NCBI RefSeq assembly: GCF_000012325.1
Contig: NC_003910.7
Span: 682,001-746,000 of the forward strand
DNA: 64,000 nucleotides
Origin: Colwellia psychrerythraea 34H
GTDB taxonomy: Bacteria; Pseudomonadota; Gammaproteobacteria; Enterobacterales; Alteromonadaceae
Reading direction: 5' to 3'
Both the position numbers and the translations under genes were made by a program. Positions 1-8,924 of the stretch are shown here, piece by piece; position 1 is the first letter of the stretch; each line of letters starts with the position of its first letter. The notes beneath the pieces are model-generated. The model saw only the letters and a list, made by a program, of their open reading frames with translations, was not told the origin of the DNA and made no database searches.

Positions 1-124
1 GTAGCTTCAAGGTTAACGCTAACAAGAAATTTATTAAAGGATATCTTATCAATTATCGGTTTATGTCTTTGTTTAAAAGGCCAATATTTAAAGCAATAAA
101 TCGGCTAACAATTGTATTAATTAG

Positions 125-1426
125 CTAATGAACAGGGAATGATAAGGTAAAGTTAGCACCACAAAGTTGTGTGCCGTTAGCGGCGCTAATACTCCCATGA
201 TGCCAATCCATCACTTTACTACAAATCGCTAAGCCTAAGCCAAAGTGCCCTTGTTCTCGCGTTCTATCGGCATCAAGTTTTACGAAAGGATTGAAAATAA
301 TCTCCAACTTATCTTCACTAATGCCTTTACCATCATCGGCTACAGTAATGGAAATGGCGTTGTTACTACTTTCTAATAAGATGACTATATTGCTGTCAGC
401 ATAGCCAATAGCATTACTGATTAAGTTGACTATGGCGCGATAACACCAGTGATAATCTAGCCCATAGCTAAGTGCTTTCTCTGGGGAAATGGTGCTAATC
501 TCGATGCCTTTTTGTGTGGCAAGTACTTGGCAATCAGTGATTGCGGAGGCAATTAACGCTTGGATATCGGTTTGTTGTTTTTTTAAATTTAATGCTTGTC
601 GCTCCATTGAAGCATAATCGAGAAACAGCGAAGTCATCTCTTCCATTCGGGTTAATTCATTATCCATACGGGTTAAATAGCTATTTTTTTTATCCATTGA
701 TTTGCTATCAAGTGCTGCTTCAATACCAAAACGTAAACAGGACATTGGTGTGCGAATGTCATGGGATAAACTGCGAGCAAGAATCTTATTATCGGCTACC
801 AGGTTTTCTATTTTCCCCGCCATAGTATTAAAGCTTTTTTCTAACATTTTAATATAGGAGAACCGGCTTTTAGCTATACGTGCATCAAGTTGTCCTGAGC
901 CAATTTTAGCTGCGGCATTGTTTAGTAGGTATAAGCGTCTTGTTAAGGGGATCAACCATAAAATTAATATGCCGCAAATGCTTACATAGAGTATTAAGGT
1001 TAGAACAAAATTGAAATTGTCATCGTCGACGGTTTCAATGGGTAGCTCAAAGCGTAATAGATAGTCAGGGTGATTGGCGATGTTTTTTACTAAATACTGG
1101 TTGTGACTCGAAGCAAGTAGTAACCCGCCTTGCTGGTTTAACTCTGCAACTAATGAGCTAGGTAAGGCTATGTTTTTACTTGAGGCCAGACTGGCTTTTA
1201 ATTGATAATGCTGCTGAAACAGGTTAACTTTTTCGCTTAATTGCGAATGGCTAAGCGAGCTAAGTTCACTTGATAAACCGTCGAGCAGTTGACGGTATAC
1301 AATAGTGCCTTGTGTTTCAGTTACTTTATTTTCAGTTGAGTATTCTACTAGTTCATCTAATCCCCAGCCGATAAAAAATAGCGAACCTAAGACGGTAAAA
1401 ATGATACTAATATAGAGACTACGCAT
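125..1426 (-). CDS. Sensor histidine kinase, RstB/PhoQ-like
   Basis: This is an inner-membrane two-component sensor kinase of 433 residues. It has a first membrane segment at about residues 5-22, a periplasmic sensor region to about 138, a second membrane segment at about 139-160, and a HAMP region to about 212. The HisKA phospho-acceptor is H222 in a SHDIRTP motif. The HATPase domain shows the N box near 334-338, DDGKGI at 364-369 and HFGLGLAI at 394-401, so all catalytic boxes are intact. The response-regulator gene lies 2 bp upstream in the same direction, so the two are almost certainly co-transcribed. The general architecture resembles RstB. The signal is unknown; the neighbouring envelope genes suggest a cell-surface stress or ligand (inference). 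Confidence 0.92.
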   Translation of the reverse strand: MRSLYISIIFTVLGSLFFIGWGLDELVEYSTENKVTETQGTIVYRQLLDGLSSELSSLSHSQLSEKVNLFQQHYQLKASLASSKNIALPSSLVAELNQQGGLLLASSHNQYLVKNIANHPDYLLRFELPIETVDDDNFNFVLTLILYVSICGILILWLIPLTRRLYLLNNAAAKIGSGQLDARIAKSRFSYIKMLEKSFNTMAGKIENLVADNKILARSLSHDIRTPMSCLRFGIEAALDSKSMDKKNSYLTRMDNELTRMEEMTSLFLDYASMERQALNLKKQQTDIQALIASAITDCQVLATQKGIEISTISPEKALSYGLDYHWCYRAIVNLISNAIGYADSNIVILLESSNNAISITVADDGKGISEDKLEIIFNPFVKLDADRTREQGHFGLGLAICSKVMDWHHGSISAANGTQLCGANFTLSFPVH

Positions 1427-1428
1427 GG

Positions 1429-2169
1429 TTATTCTTCAATATCGCACGCTGGCTTATCTTGAGAATTATCTTGCCAAGCATCACTAACAAATAAATAGCC
1501 TTTACCCCAAATCGTCTTAAATTTTTGTGGCTTTTGTGGATCGTCATTAAAGAGCTTACGTAAGGTGGATAACATCACATCAAAACGTCTATCTTGGCCA
1601 TCATATTCACGCTTTTTAAGGGCTTTAAAAACAGAGTCTCTATCAACAACATTACCCGCATGCTGTGCCAGGTAAGTGAGAAAAGCAAATAGACTGGTGG
1701 ATAACTCCACCTCTTTTCCCTGATAAAGCACACGCTTTGCTTCTTGATTAATGGTCAGTTCGCCAAAAATTAGTGGGGCATTGAGATCTGGTTCTACTTT
1801 ATCATTATGGCTTAACTGACGATTTATTCTTGCTAATAAGGCGCGGGGACGAACCGGTTTTATCACATAATCATCAGCGCCAGCTTCTAAACCTATTACT
1901 TCATCAAATTCATCGGCGCGGGCGGTCAACATAATAATCGGCACTTGTTTACTTTGTTCATGCTGGCGGATAAGGCGACATACTTCTATACCATTTAATC
2001 CCGGCAACATAACGTCAAGTAACACTATATCGGTGGTGTTTTTTTTGATGACATCAATGACTAAATCACCACGAGCAACATGGGTAACATTAAAGCCTTG
2101 CTCGGTTAAATATTCAGACACCCAGTCGGCAAGGCTAATGTCATCTTCAACCAATAATATATTGTACAT
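1429..2169 (-). CDS. OmpR-family response regulator, RstA-like
   Basis: This 246-residue protein has an N-terminal receiver domain with the acidic pair near residues 8-10, phospho-acceptor D52 in LLDVMLPG, the conserved T/S at about 82 and K104. The C-terminal winged-helix DNA-binding domain covers about residues 133-232 and ends in the typical KTIWGKGYLFV hairpin. It is the partner of the kinase 2 bp downstream and probably its first operon gene. Likely targets are the upstream DUF3019, MipA/OmpV and TonB-receptor genes, by analogy with similar clusters, although no operator was identified here. Family assignment is firm; the RstA resemblance is by sequence impression. Confidence 0.93.
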   Translation of the reverse strand: MYNILLVEDDISLADWVSEYLTEQGFNVTHVARGDLVIDVIKKNTTDIVLLDVMLPGLNGIEVCRLIRQHEQSKQVPIIMLTARADEFDEVIGLEAGADDYVIKPVRPRALLARINRQLSHNDKVEPDLNAPLIFGELTINQEAKRVLYQGKEVELSTSLFAFLTYLAQHAGNVVDRDSVFKALKKREYDGQDRRFDVMLSTLRKLFNDDPQKPQKFKTIWGKGYLFVSDAWQDNSQDKPACDIEE

Positions 2170-2232
2170 TTTGATTATTCCTACAGTGTTACATCAAATG
2201 GATGATGCTACACGATCATTTTTAAAAGGATC

Positions 2233-2430
2233 TATACCCATTACCCATCAAAGAAGCGCTTGAGCAACATCACTACATCGTTGCTGTGACTTATAATGGC
2301 GCTACATGGAAGTAGCTTATTAGAGAATGCAGGAGCATATTCTCCTGAACAACCATTATTTCATCACAGCGCTTTGAATTGAAATAGCTCGAGCACTCTG
2401 AAATCTGCATTTTGAATGGTAACGGGTATA
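2233..2430. repeat. MITE-like inverted-repeat element, class A
   Basis: The element is bounded by imperfect terminal inverted repeats, TATACCCATTACCCA on the left and ATGGTAACGGGTATA on the right. The last 24 bp match the right end of the element at 41544-41744 at about 22 positions. It fills most of the 315-bp gap between the response regulator and the DUF3019 gene. It has no coding capacity. The internal sequence contains short hairpins. Confidence 0.7.
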
Positions 2431-2484
2431 AATATTTAATATAGTCTAGCGTTCTATTGATACTTTTGGGTTATCAACTGCTTA

Positions 2485-2910
2485 CTAAAACAGTCGCCAG
2501 CGACGTTTACGCGCGGTATTTTTATGCTGCCAACTCACTTCAACTTGAGCTTCGGCTACAATCTTATTGTTAACTTCTTTACGTAACTGATACTTAACAC
2601 TTTTGTTTGATTCAAAGTCTATTTTTATCTGAACATTGTTACTGTTTTTCCAACACCCTAATTGTTTCTCTTCACCTTCTTGATATAAACAAAAACTTTG
2701 TTTTGAAGGTGATTGCCATTGCAATTCTACAGTGGCAAAACAACTACGACCTTGCCTTAAGGTTACACACTGCTGGGGTAGGGCAGTAAAAACTACTTCG
2801 TTATCGTTCGTAACTGTTAGCTCATTTGCACTAACTTGCTTACACACCAGTAAGCAATAAAGCAGTGTTGGCAAAACAATGGCAATTCCTTTGCCAACAT
2901 TAAAATACAT
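2485..2910 (-). CDS. DUF3019 family periplasmic protein
   Basis: This small 141-residue protein has an N-terminal signal peptide ending near residue 28. The conserved DUF3019 pattern follows: a QQCVTLRQGRSCF block at about 46-58, an FCLYQ block near 73-77 and an LGCW block near 84-87, with four cysteines that could form disulfides. The C-terminus is basic (RKRRWRLF). The family has no known function. It overlaps the 3' end of the upstream MipA/OmpV gene by 11 bp, so the two are translationally linked. DUF3019, MipA and a two-component pair are a recurrent gene set in marine gammaproteobacteria (recollection of the families, not checked). Confidence 0.8.
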   Translation of the reverse strand: MYFNVGKGIAIVLPTLLYCLLVCKQVSANELTVTNDNEVVFTALPQQCVTLRQGRSCFATVELQWQSPSKQSFCLYQEGEEKQLGCWKNSNNVQIKIDFESNKSVKYQLRKEVNNKIVAEAQVEVSWQHKNTARKRRWRLF

Positions 2911-3856
2911 ACATCACTCCAAGCGTAACTTGGGTGGTTTGGTTAGTATCAACCAAAGGACTTTCTTTCACATTATTTGAAAAATAGCTGTGGGTGATGC
3001 CGGTATGAAAAGACCAGCTTTCAGATACAGGATATTGCGCATAAATTTCAGCTTGCGCTCTAAAGCCTGCTTCAGCATCATATTCAGGCCTCGTTGCTAA
3101 TACTTCATCAGGACTAACACCAATATAATAATTAATAATATCTTGGCTAAAATAACTTAACCCCGCGCCTAAATAGATATCCCAGTTTTTGTAGGGTAAT
3201 AAATAGCTGTAGAAGCTGTCAATGATGAGACCACCGACATGATTTTCGTTTTCATCTTCACCTGAACTACCATAAGCAAAATCAATACGAAATAAGGCAT
3301 CTTCAAAATACTGAGAGTAACGTATCGCAGCACCTATAGTTACTTCTCGCTCTTTTAATCCTGCTAGCAACTCTGCATCGCCGCCGCCATACTCAATCAA
3401 TGATTCAGAATCGTAACCTTGCATGTAAGCTTTTAGTATTAGGTCAAGTTGCCAGTTTTCCTCAATAAACAGTTGGTAACCTAGCTCAGTGCCGCCAAGT
3501 AGTACATGGGAACGTCTTTGATTGCTTTGTAAATAAAAACCTTTGTAAGAAATATCAACCAACAAACCTGGCATAAGATATTCTGATAATTTTTCCTGTT
3601 CAATGCCTGCTATGATTGTAGGACCATAAATTAAAGAGAGATCTAGGATAATTTGCCATTCAAAATCATCTTTAATAACGGGTTTGTTGGCATCGTTCTC
3701 TTGACTGACACTGGTATCTTGCCCGTAACTTAAGGAGCTAAATACCAACAAGCTAATGGCAAATAGCCAAGAATAGCTTTGATTCTGTAGTAGTCTGATA
3801 TTATTTTTTTTAATGGACATAGCAAAGCACAAAGCGTATTTACAAAAAGTAATCAT
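2900..3856 (-). CDS. MipA/OmpV family outer-membrane protein
   Basis: This is a predicted outer-membrane beta-barrel of up to 318 residues. The C-terminus ends in TLGVMYVF with a terminal Phe, as expected for BAM-dependent insertion. A signal peptide is present (SWLFAISLLVFSSLSYG then Q). The first ATG gives a 12-residue extension before the second Met (start 3820), which would give a more typical signal peptide. Neither has a strong Shine-Dalgarno. MipA/OmpV proteins are barrels linked to murein-synthesis scaffolding or osmotic response in other bacteria. Here the gene sits between a TonB receptor and DUF3019, upstream of a two-component system, which suggests a regulated envelope module. 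Confidence 0.85.
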   Translation of the reverse strand: MITFCKYALCFAMSIKKNNIRLLQNQSYSWLFAISLLVFSSLSYGQDTSVSQENDANKPVIKDDFEWQIILDLSLIYGPTIIAGIEQEKLSEYLMPGLLVDISYKGFYLQSNQRRSHVLLGGTELGYQLFIEENWQLDLILKAYMQGYDSESLIEYGGGDAELLAGLKEREVTIGAAIRYSQYFEDALFRIDFAYGSSGEDENENHVGGLIIDSFYSYLLPYKNWDIYLGAGLSYFSQDIINYYIGVSPDEVLATRPEYDAEAGFRAQAEIYAQYPVSESWSFHTGITHSYFSNNVKESPLVDTNQTTQVTLGVMYVF

Positions 3857-3985
3857 ATGTTACCACGGTGTAAATGTTACTTGTGCTTAGCTGTTCATTT
3901 TTATTGTTTAAAAAGTGTAAGTAAACTTAAACCCGTTACCCTGTAAAGTGTGCTGTGAAAAACTTTGCAGTGAGTTAACGTCTGA

Positions 3986-6091
3986 CTAAAAAGTCATCTT
4001 TAAACCAATGTAGGGAAATACGCCGATATCTTCTTCACCTGAGACATTGTATTCAGTCAGGCTGTCGTTATCACTAGGATCGTAGTAGTAACCTGAGACA
4101 TTTTTCTGTGCCATGGCATTGATAATAGCCCAAGTCCATTGCGCGTCGTAGCCCCAATAGTTTGTCTTGTAATTAGCTTCTAAATCTAAGCGATGATATA
4201 CCGGTAACGTTTTGGCGTTTAACTCACCATATGTTGGTAAAAAATGGTCCTCATAGTCAGGGTTTTCACGTAAACCAACGATAGGCGTGTATTTTGCGCC
4301 ACTGCGCAGAGTGAAACGTAAACCGAAATCCCAACGTTCATTTAACTCATAATTGACAACAACATTGGCGACCAGAGGCGTATCTAAGTAGTAATCAGCA
4401 GTGACATTAGTCAAGTCGTCCGTACGTTGACTTTGAGACCAACTTAATGATGCCCAGCCAAACCAGCCATTATGTCGTTCGTGCCTAACTAACCATTCAA
4501 CCCCTTGTGCATCGCCTGAGGTATCATTGGTATAGTGCACTTCAGCATCCTCTACAGCGGTATTTTCATCAACAGAGCGGGGCAATTTAGTTAACTCTTT
4601 ATGGTAGATATCAAGTGAGGTGAACCAAATGCCATTTAAATCATAATCAACACCTAATGAGTAATGTGTTGCTTGTGGTGATTTTATCTTTGGGTTGCCT
4701 AGTTTATTTAACGCGGTATCAACATCAGGAAAACGGCTATAAGTACCTGCCTTTGCCTTAAAGGTTAAGTCATCAGTAGCGAACCAATCTAAGGCTAACC
4801 TAGGATGAACAAAATTTTGGCCAGTGTAATCGTTACGTTCAGCTCTTAGGCCAACAGTCAGCTGCCAAGCATCACTTAACTGCCAAATATCATGAACATA
4901 AACTGCTATATCTTCATCGGTGAGGGTGGCAACATCTTGAATGCGATCACCTTTGTTTTCATTACAGTCGGCATCATTTTCCGTACAGTAATAAGGGATC
5001 ATATCGAAACTGTAATCAACATCTGATTTACTGTAGTCAAAGCCAAAACCTAACTTATGATTATCAAGCCAGGTGATTTGTGATGAAAAACGCACATTAT
5101 AGGATTCTTCATCAACTTTGATAAACTGCCCTTTACCAAAAATCTGGTCAGTTGTATTGACCGTATGACCTGCGACTAACTGCATTATTTTTTCTTCATC
5201 GCCATAGTATTGCCATGAAAGACTTTGGCTATCAAATTTGGTTGTTATTTTAAAATCACCGACACTATCAGGGTCAATTCGACCTTCTTCTGAATTTTCA
5301 GAAATATTAATGCCACCAGTATCACTAGCACCTGAAGCACTTAAGGTAAGTTTGTGAGCATCACCAATGAGCCACTGATATTTACCCTGGTAATCTTCAC
5401 TTATCGGGGCTTTAAATACCGTATATCCTTCGTCTTCTTCACCTTCAGGTAAAAATAAATGGATTTGACTACGACGATAAGACACGTAGAAAGCTTGGTC
5501 TTCAAAGGTTTCACCTTCGACCATAACGCCACTTTTGAGCATGCTTAAATCAACGGTAGTGGTGATATCCTTTTGTCGAGGATCGCGTAATTGCACATCA
5601 AAAACACCGCCAGTGGCATTGCCATATTCACTGCCAAATGCCGCTGGATGTAAGGTGAAATCTTGAATAAGGTTTTCATTAAAAATACTGTCGCCAAATA
5701 AATGGAATATGTAACCTGCGGGCATGTCATCAATGTAAAAGGCATTATCTTCAGGTGAAGATCCGCGCACTGCAGGTGAACCAGTATCACCACCAGCATA
5801 AACAATACCGGGTAAACTATAAACGGCGCTTAATGGGTCATTGCCAATACCGGCAACACTCATTAACTGCTCAGTTTGTTCAGTCATCTCACTGTTGGCT
5901 TGATTACGTCTTGAGGTGACTTCGATAACTTCAATATCTTGAGCTTTTGCTTTTTTATCTGTTGCTTTAACCATGTTTTTACTGGCATTTTTTTCTGAAC
6001 TTTCTTCTGATGCTGCCAATGTCGTGACAGGCATTGCCGCTATTAGCATTAAAAGTGAACTTGCCATATTAGTGGTGGATGTTGCTTTCAT
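3986..6091 (-). CDS. TonB-dependent outer-membrane receptor
   Basis: This 701-residue protein has a signal peptide ending near ...TTLAAS (about residue 28), a TonB-box-like stretch IEVIEVTS at about 53-60, and a plug domain at about 65-185 with the AVRGSSPEDNAFYIDDMP signature. A 22-strand-type barrel follows and ends in GLKMTF. The substrate cannot be read from the sequence; no siderophore or vitamin genes adjoin it. It is transcribed toward MipA/OmpV with a 129-bp gap. The plug lacks an N-terminal carboxypeptidase-like or STN extension. Confidence in the family is high and in the substrate nil. Confidence 0.93.
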   Translation of the reverse strand: MKATSTTNMASSLLMLIAAMPVTTLAASEESSEKNASKNMVKATDKKAKAQDIEVIEVTSRRNQANSEMTEQTEQLMSVAGIGNDPLSAVYSLPGIVYAGGDTGSPAVRGSSPEDNAFYIDDMPAGYIFHLFGDSIFNENLIQDFTLHPAAFGSEYGNATGGVFDVQLRDPRQKDITTTVDLSMLKSGVMVEGETFEDQAFYVSYRRSQIHLFLPEGEEDEGYTVFKAPISEDYQGKYQWLIGDAHKLTLSASGASDTGGINISENSEEGRIDPDSVGDFKITTKFDSQSLSWQYYGDEEKIMQLVAGHTVNTTDQIFGKGQFIKVDEESYNVRFSSQITWLDNHKLGFGFDYSKSDVDYSFDMIPYYCTENDADCNENKGDRIQDVATLTDEDIAVYVHDIWQLSDAWQLTVGLRAERNDYTGQNFVHPRLALDWFATDDLTFKAKAGTYSRFPDVDTALNKLGNPKIKSPQATHYSLGVDYDLNGIWFTSLDIYHKELTKLPRSVDENTAVEDAEVHYTNDTSGDAQGVEWLVRHERHNGWFGWASLSWSQSQRTDDLTNVTADYYLDTPLVANVVVNYELNERWDFGLRFTLRSGAKYTPIVGLRENPDYEDHFLPTYGELNAKTLPVYHRLDLEANYKTNYWGYDAQWTWAIINAMAQKNVSGYYYDPSDNDSLTEYNVSGEEDIGVFPYIGLKMTF

Positions 6092-6424
6092 TTCTAGCTT
6101 CCCTGTCTTTTTCTCGGTGTAAGATGCATGAGGTATGGATTAATTCTGACCTATGCTACTGTGTAAATCAGTAATCTAAGTGTCGAAAAACTGTTAGAAA
6201 GTGTAATTTATACGATGTGCATGTGATCAATATCGAAGTGAAGTAGGTGTAAAAAGACCGATGACTTACATGTCATATTATTAGGTAGGCACGAACGAGG
6301 ATTTAGGTCTTTTTAAGTGTTATGCGTAGCATTCATTAAGATGTTACTGATCTACAAGTAAATAGCAGTACAATGATCCTATTTCACGAATTCTTTCTAT
6401 ACTTAAAAAAACCTTTATTTTGTA
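6092..6424. other. Divergent intergenic region with nested inverted repeat
   Basis: This 333-bp region separates the minus-strand TonB receptor from the plus-strand binding-protein gene and must hold both promoters. A perfect 10-bp inverted repeat pairs TAAAAAGACC (6250-6259) with GGTCTTTTTA (6306-6315). It encloses a smaller palindrome, ATGAC/GTCAT, at 6261-6276. No coding potential was seen. The repeat may be an operator or a transcript hairpin; nothing identifies the regulator. Confidence 0.5.
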
Positions 6425-7435
6425 TTGATTATTTTGATTAATAAAAACCTTATTTTGTCTTTGATTACGCTGCTTGTATTTATCAGTGCTGTCTGGCTTT
6501 ATTCCAATTTTGAATCTCATTGGCAGCAGCCAAAATATCCGCTAATTATTGCGGTTTCTAAAACACCGTTATCAACGCCTTTCTATGTTGCTAAGGCAAT
6601 AGGAGCCTTTGACGAAACTTGTGTTAGCGTCAAATTTGATGAAGTTGTTGGTGGACAAAGGGCATTTGCTAAAGTTATGAATGGTGATGTTGATTTCGGT
6701 ACGAGTTCAGACTCAGTTATCGCTTTTCAAAGCTTGGCGAACAAAGCCTTTGTCACCCATGCAATGTTTGTTCAATCTGATAATGATGTCAAACTTATCA
6801 CTAGAGCCTCTGTGAAAATAAACTCAACTATGGATCTTAAAGGGAAGAGAATTGGCGTAACTCAAGGTACTGCAAGTGAATATTTCTTGAGTACATTATT
6901 AGCGCTTGAAGGCTTAACCATAGAAGATGTAGAGCTTCATCATTATAAACCAGAACAGTTAATGAATGGCTTTATAAATAATGATATTGATGCCTTCGTG
7001 CCTTGGGAACCTTTTGGGTTTCAAAGCGCTCAATTGCTTAATGGCCAAATTAATATACATAACACTAAAAGTTTAAATTCCTTAAGTTTTAATTTGATTT
7101 CTGTCACTGCAGATAATTTACTGGTGGAAAAGGCAAAATGTGTTGTCCAAGGGCTGAGTATTGCCATTGATTACATAGCCTCTCACCCTTCTGAGTCTAA
7201 GCAAATAGTGATGAATGAACTTAAACTTTCAGCTGAATTTATTGATTGGGTATGGTCCGATTATATTTTCAAACTAGGGCTCAATCAGTCTTTAATGTTA
7301 AGTGTTGAATCACAAGCCATTTGGGCTGTTGCGACCCAGATGACTCAATTTAATGAAGTCCCTAATATCGAGCACTTTATTGACAGTAGAGCTATGTTAC
7401 AAGTTATGCCTAATGCGGTAAATATCCCCCAATAA
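6425..7435 (+). CDS. ABC-type substrate-binding protein (SsuA/NMT1-like)
   Basis: This 336-residue periplasmic binding protein is of the nitrate/sulfonate/taurine/thiamine-precursor type. The fold signature begins with IIAVSKTPLSTPFYVAKAIGAF at about 41-62. Later blocks are DVDFGTSSD, LKGKRIGVTQGTASEYFL and DAFVPWEPF. A hydrophobic segment at about 9-27 has no lipobox, so it may stay membrane-anchored. No ATG is available near the N-terminus; the start is a TTG at 6425 or 6434 and the Shine-Dalgarno is weak. No permease or ATPase genes are nearby. Instead a diguanylate cyclase follows after 12 bp, which suggests ligand sensing rather than uptake (inference). Confidence 0.8.
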   Translation: MIILINKNLILSLITLLVFISAVWLYSNFESHWQQPKYPLIIAVSKTPLSTPFYVAKAIGAFDETCVSVKFDEVVGGQRAFAKVMNGDVDFGTSSDSVIAFQSLANKAFVTHAMFVQSDNDVKLITRASVKINSTMDLKGKRIGVTQGTASEYFLSTLLALEGLTIEDVELHHYKPEQLMNGFINNDIDAFVPWEPFGFQSAQLLNGQINIHNTKSLNSLSFNLISVTADNLLVEKAKCVVQGLSIAIDYIASHPSESKQIVMNELKLSAEFIDWVWSDYIFKLGLNQSLMLSVESQAIWAVATQMTQFNEVPNIEHFIDSRAMLQVMPNAVNIPQ

Positions 7436-7447
7436 AGGAAGGTTCCG

Positions 7448-8731
7448 ATGAATATCAGTTTGCTGCAACGTATCTTTTTTTTCACCCTAAGTTGTTGTTT
7501 ATTATTTGTCTTGTTACTTGGTAGTGTCATCTGGTCATCACAGGCGATAGAGCTGGCTTTCAGTCGAAATCATTATGCGAAACAACTCACTAACCAGACA
7601 AATACATTAAAGCAGTTGGTCGCCAATGATAATATTTATGACAGTAATTACAGTATTAATGATTGGCAATCGTTAGAGGTAAAACTAACAGCACTACTCA
7701 AATCATCACCCAAATTAACAGAGCAACAGCTAACCATCCAAAACAGTCTTCAAAGTCAAAATGAAAGTTTGAAAAACCTTTTTACTCTGATCAATAAAAA
7801 CAAACTAAAAAATGCCAGCGAAGTGATAAAAACGCATTTGAAAGCAAAGTTGATGACACAGCTAGAAGCTATTCGATCAGAGGCCTTACACTTGTCAGAA
7901 ATTGCACAAAAAGATATTTACAACACCATCCAAAACCAAGCTGTTTTTATTATTACAATTTCTGCTGTCAGCATACTCGCTTTGCTATTTGGCGCTTTTA
8001 CCTTGACCTCTATCGTCAGAAAATCATTGACTGAAGTGAAATGTGCTTTTGAAAAAAACCACAGTGGTGACTATCAAAATATACAGCTTTCTCATCATTC
8101 ACAAGAATTTGATAGTATCGCTGATGCGTTTAATACCATGAATGAAAAATTAAGTGAATCTACTATTTCTCTAACAGAAATGAAAAAAATAGTGGAGGAA
8201 AGAACACATGTCTTAGAGCAGTTATCAAGGACTGATCCTCTCACTAAAGTGGCCAATCGTCGCGCCCTTTTTGAGCGTGCAAATATGGAATTCTCACGGG
8301 CAATGAGAAGTAAAAATAACTTGACGTTATTACTATTAGATTGTGACTTCTTTAAGAATGTGAATGACGAATTTGGTCATTTATTTGGTGATGAGTTGTT
8401 AATTCATATTTGTAATATTTGTGGTCAAGAAATACGAGATATTGACTTTCTAGCGCGATATGGTGGTGAAGAATTTATTATTGTATTACCAAATTGCGAT
8501 ATAGCTGGTGGTATTGAAACAGCTAACCGCATACAGAATTCACTTGCTAGGCATTGCGTGGCGATAGAAGATAAAGAAGTTTGCGTGACCTTAAGTATTG
8601 GTATTTCCATGCTCAGTGAACGACATAAAAACTTAGATCAACTAATTAATGATGCTGATAAAGCTATGTATCTAGCGAAGGAAAATGGTCGAAATCGAAT
8701 TGAAGTACTCCCTGCACCTAATCTGCACTAA
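7448..8731 (+). CDS. Membrane diguanylate cyclase (GGDEF)
   Basis: This 427-residue enzyme makes cyclic di-GMP from two GTP. Its N-terminal membrane segment lies at about 8-30, a helical periplasmic region at about 31-163 and a second membrane segment at about 165-187. A HAMP-like linker then leads into a coiled-coil (to about 258). The GGDEF domain starts at RTDPLTKVANRRAL (261-274) and carries an intact GGEEF active site at 339-343. The product-inhibition I-site RDID is at 330-333, five residues before the active loop. It is 12 bp downstream of a substrate-binding protein gene with a preceding AAGGAAGG-type ribosome site. The pair looks like a ligand-to-c-di-GMP signalling unit. Confidence 0.92.
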   Translation: MNISLLQRIFFFTLSCCLLFVLLLGSVIWSSQAIELAFSRNHYAKQLTNQTNTLKQLVANDNIYDSNYSINDWQSLEVKLTALLKSSPKLTEQQLTIQNSLQSQNESLKNLFTLINKNKLKNASEVIKTHLKAKLMTQLEAIRSEALHLSEIAQKDIYNTIQNQAVFIITISAVSILALLFGAFTLTSIVRKSLTEVKCAFEKNHSGDYQNIQLSHHSQEFDSIADAFNTMNEKLSESTISLTEMKKIVEERTHVLEQLSRTDPLTKVANRRALFERANMEFSRAMRSKNNLTLLLLDCDFFKNVNDEFGHLFGDELLIHICNICGQEIRDIDFLARYGGEEFIIVLPNCDIAGGIETANRIQNSLARHCVAIEDKEVCVTLSIGISMLSERHKNLDQLINDADKAMYLAKENGRNRIEVLPAPNLH

Positions 8732-8924
8732 ATCAACATGCGCTACCGAGTTGTTACATATTTTGAAACAAGTTACTTATTGCTCAAAGAAAACTCTGTT
8801 ATAGACTGTTAGCTTATTTCAGGCGTTGTCGATGCATTTAATGGTGAAATTTTCGTAACGTATTAAACTTAATACTAATAATAAAAGCAAAGTAAGTGCT
8901 TTAATAACTGCAAAGGACATAACA

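Noticed and set aside
1..124. Possible gene remnant at the left window edge
   Set aside because: Short, AT-rich and without an open frame; only the region downstream of the histidine kinase gene.
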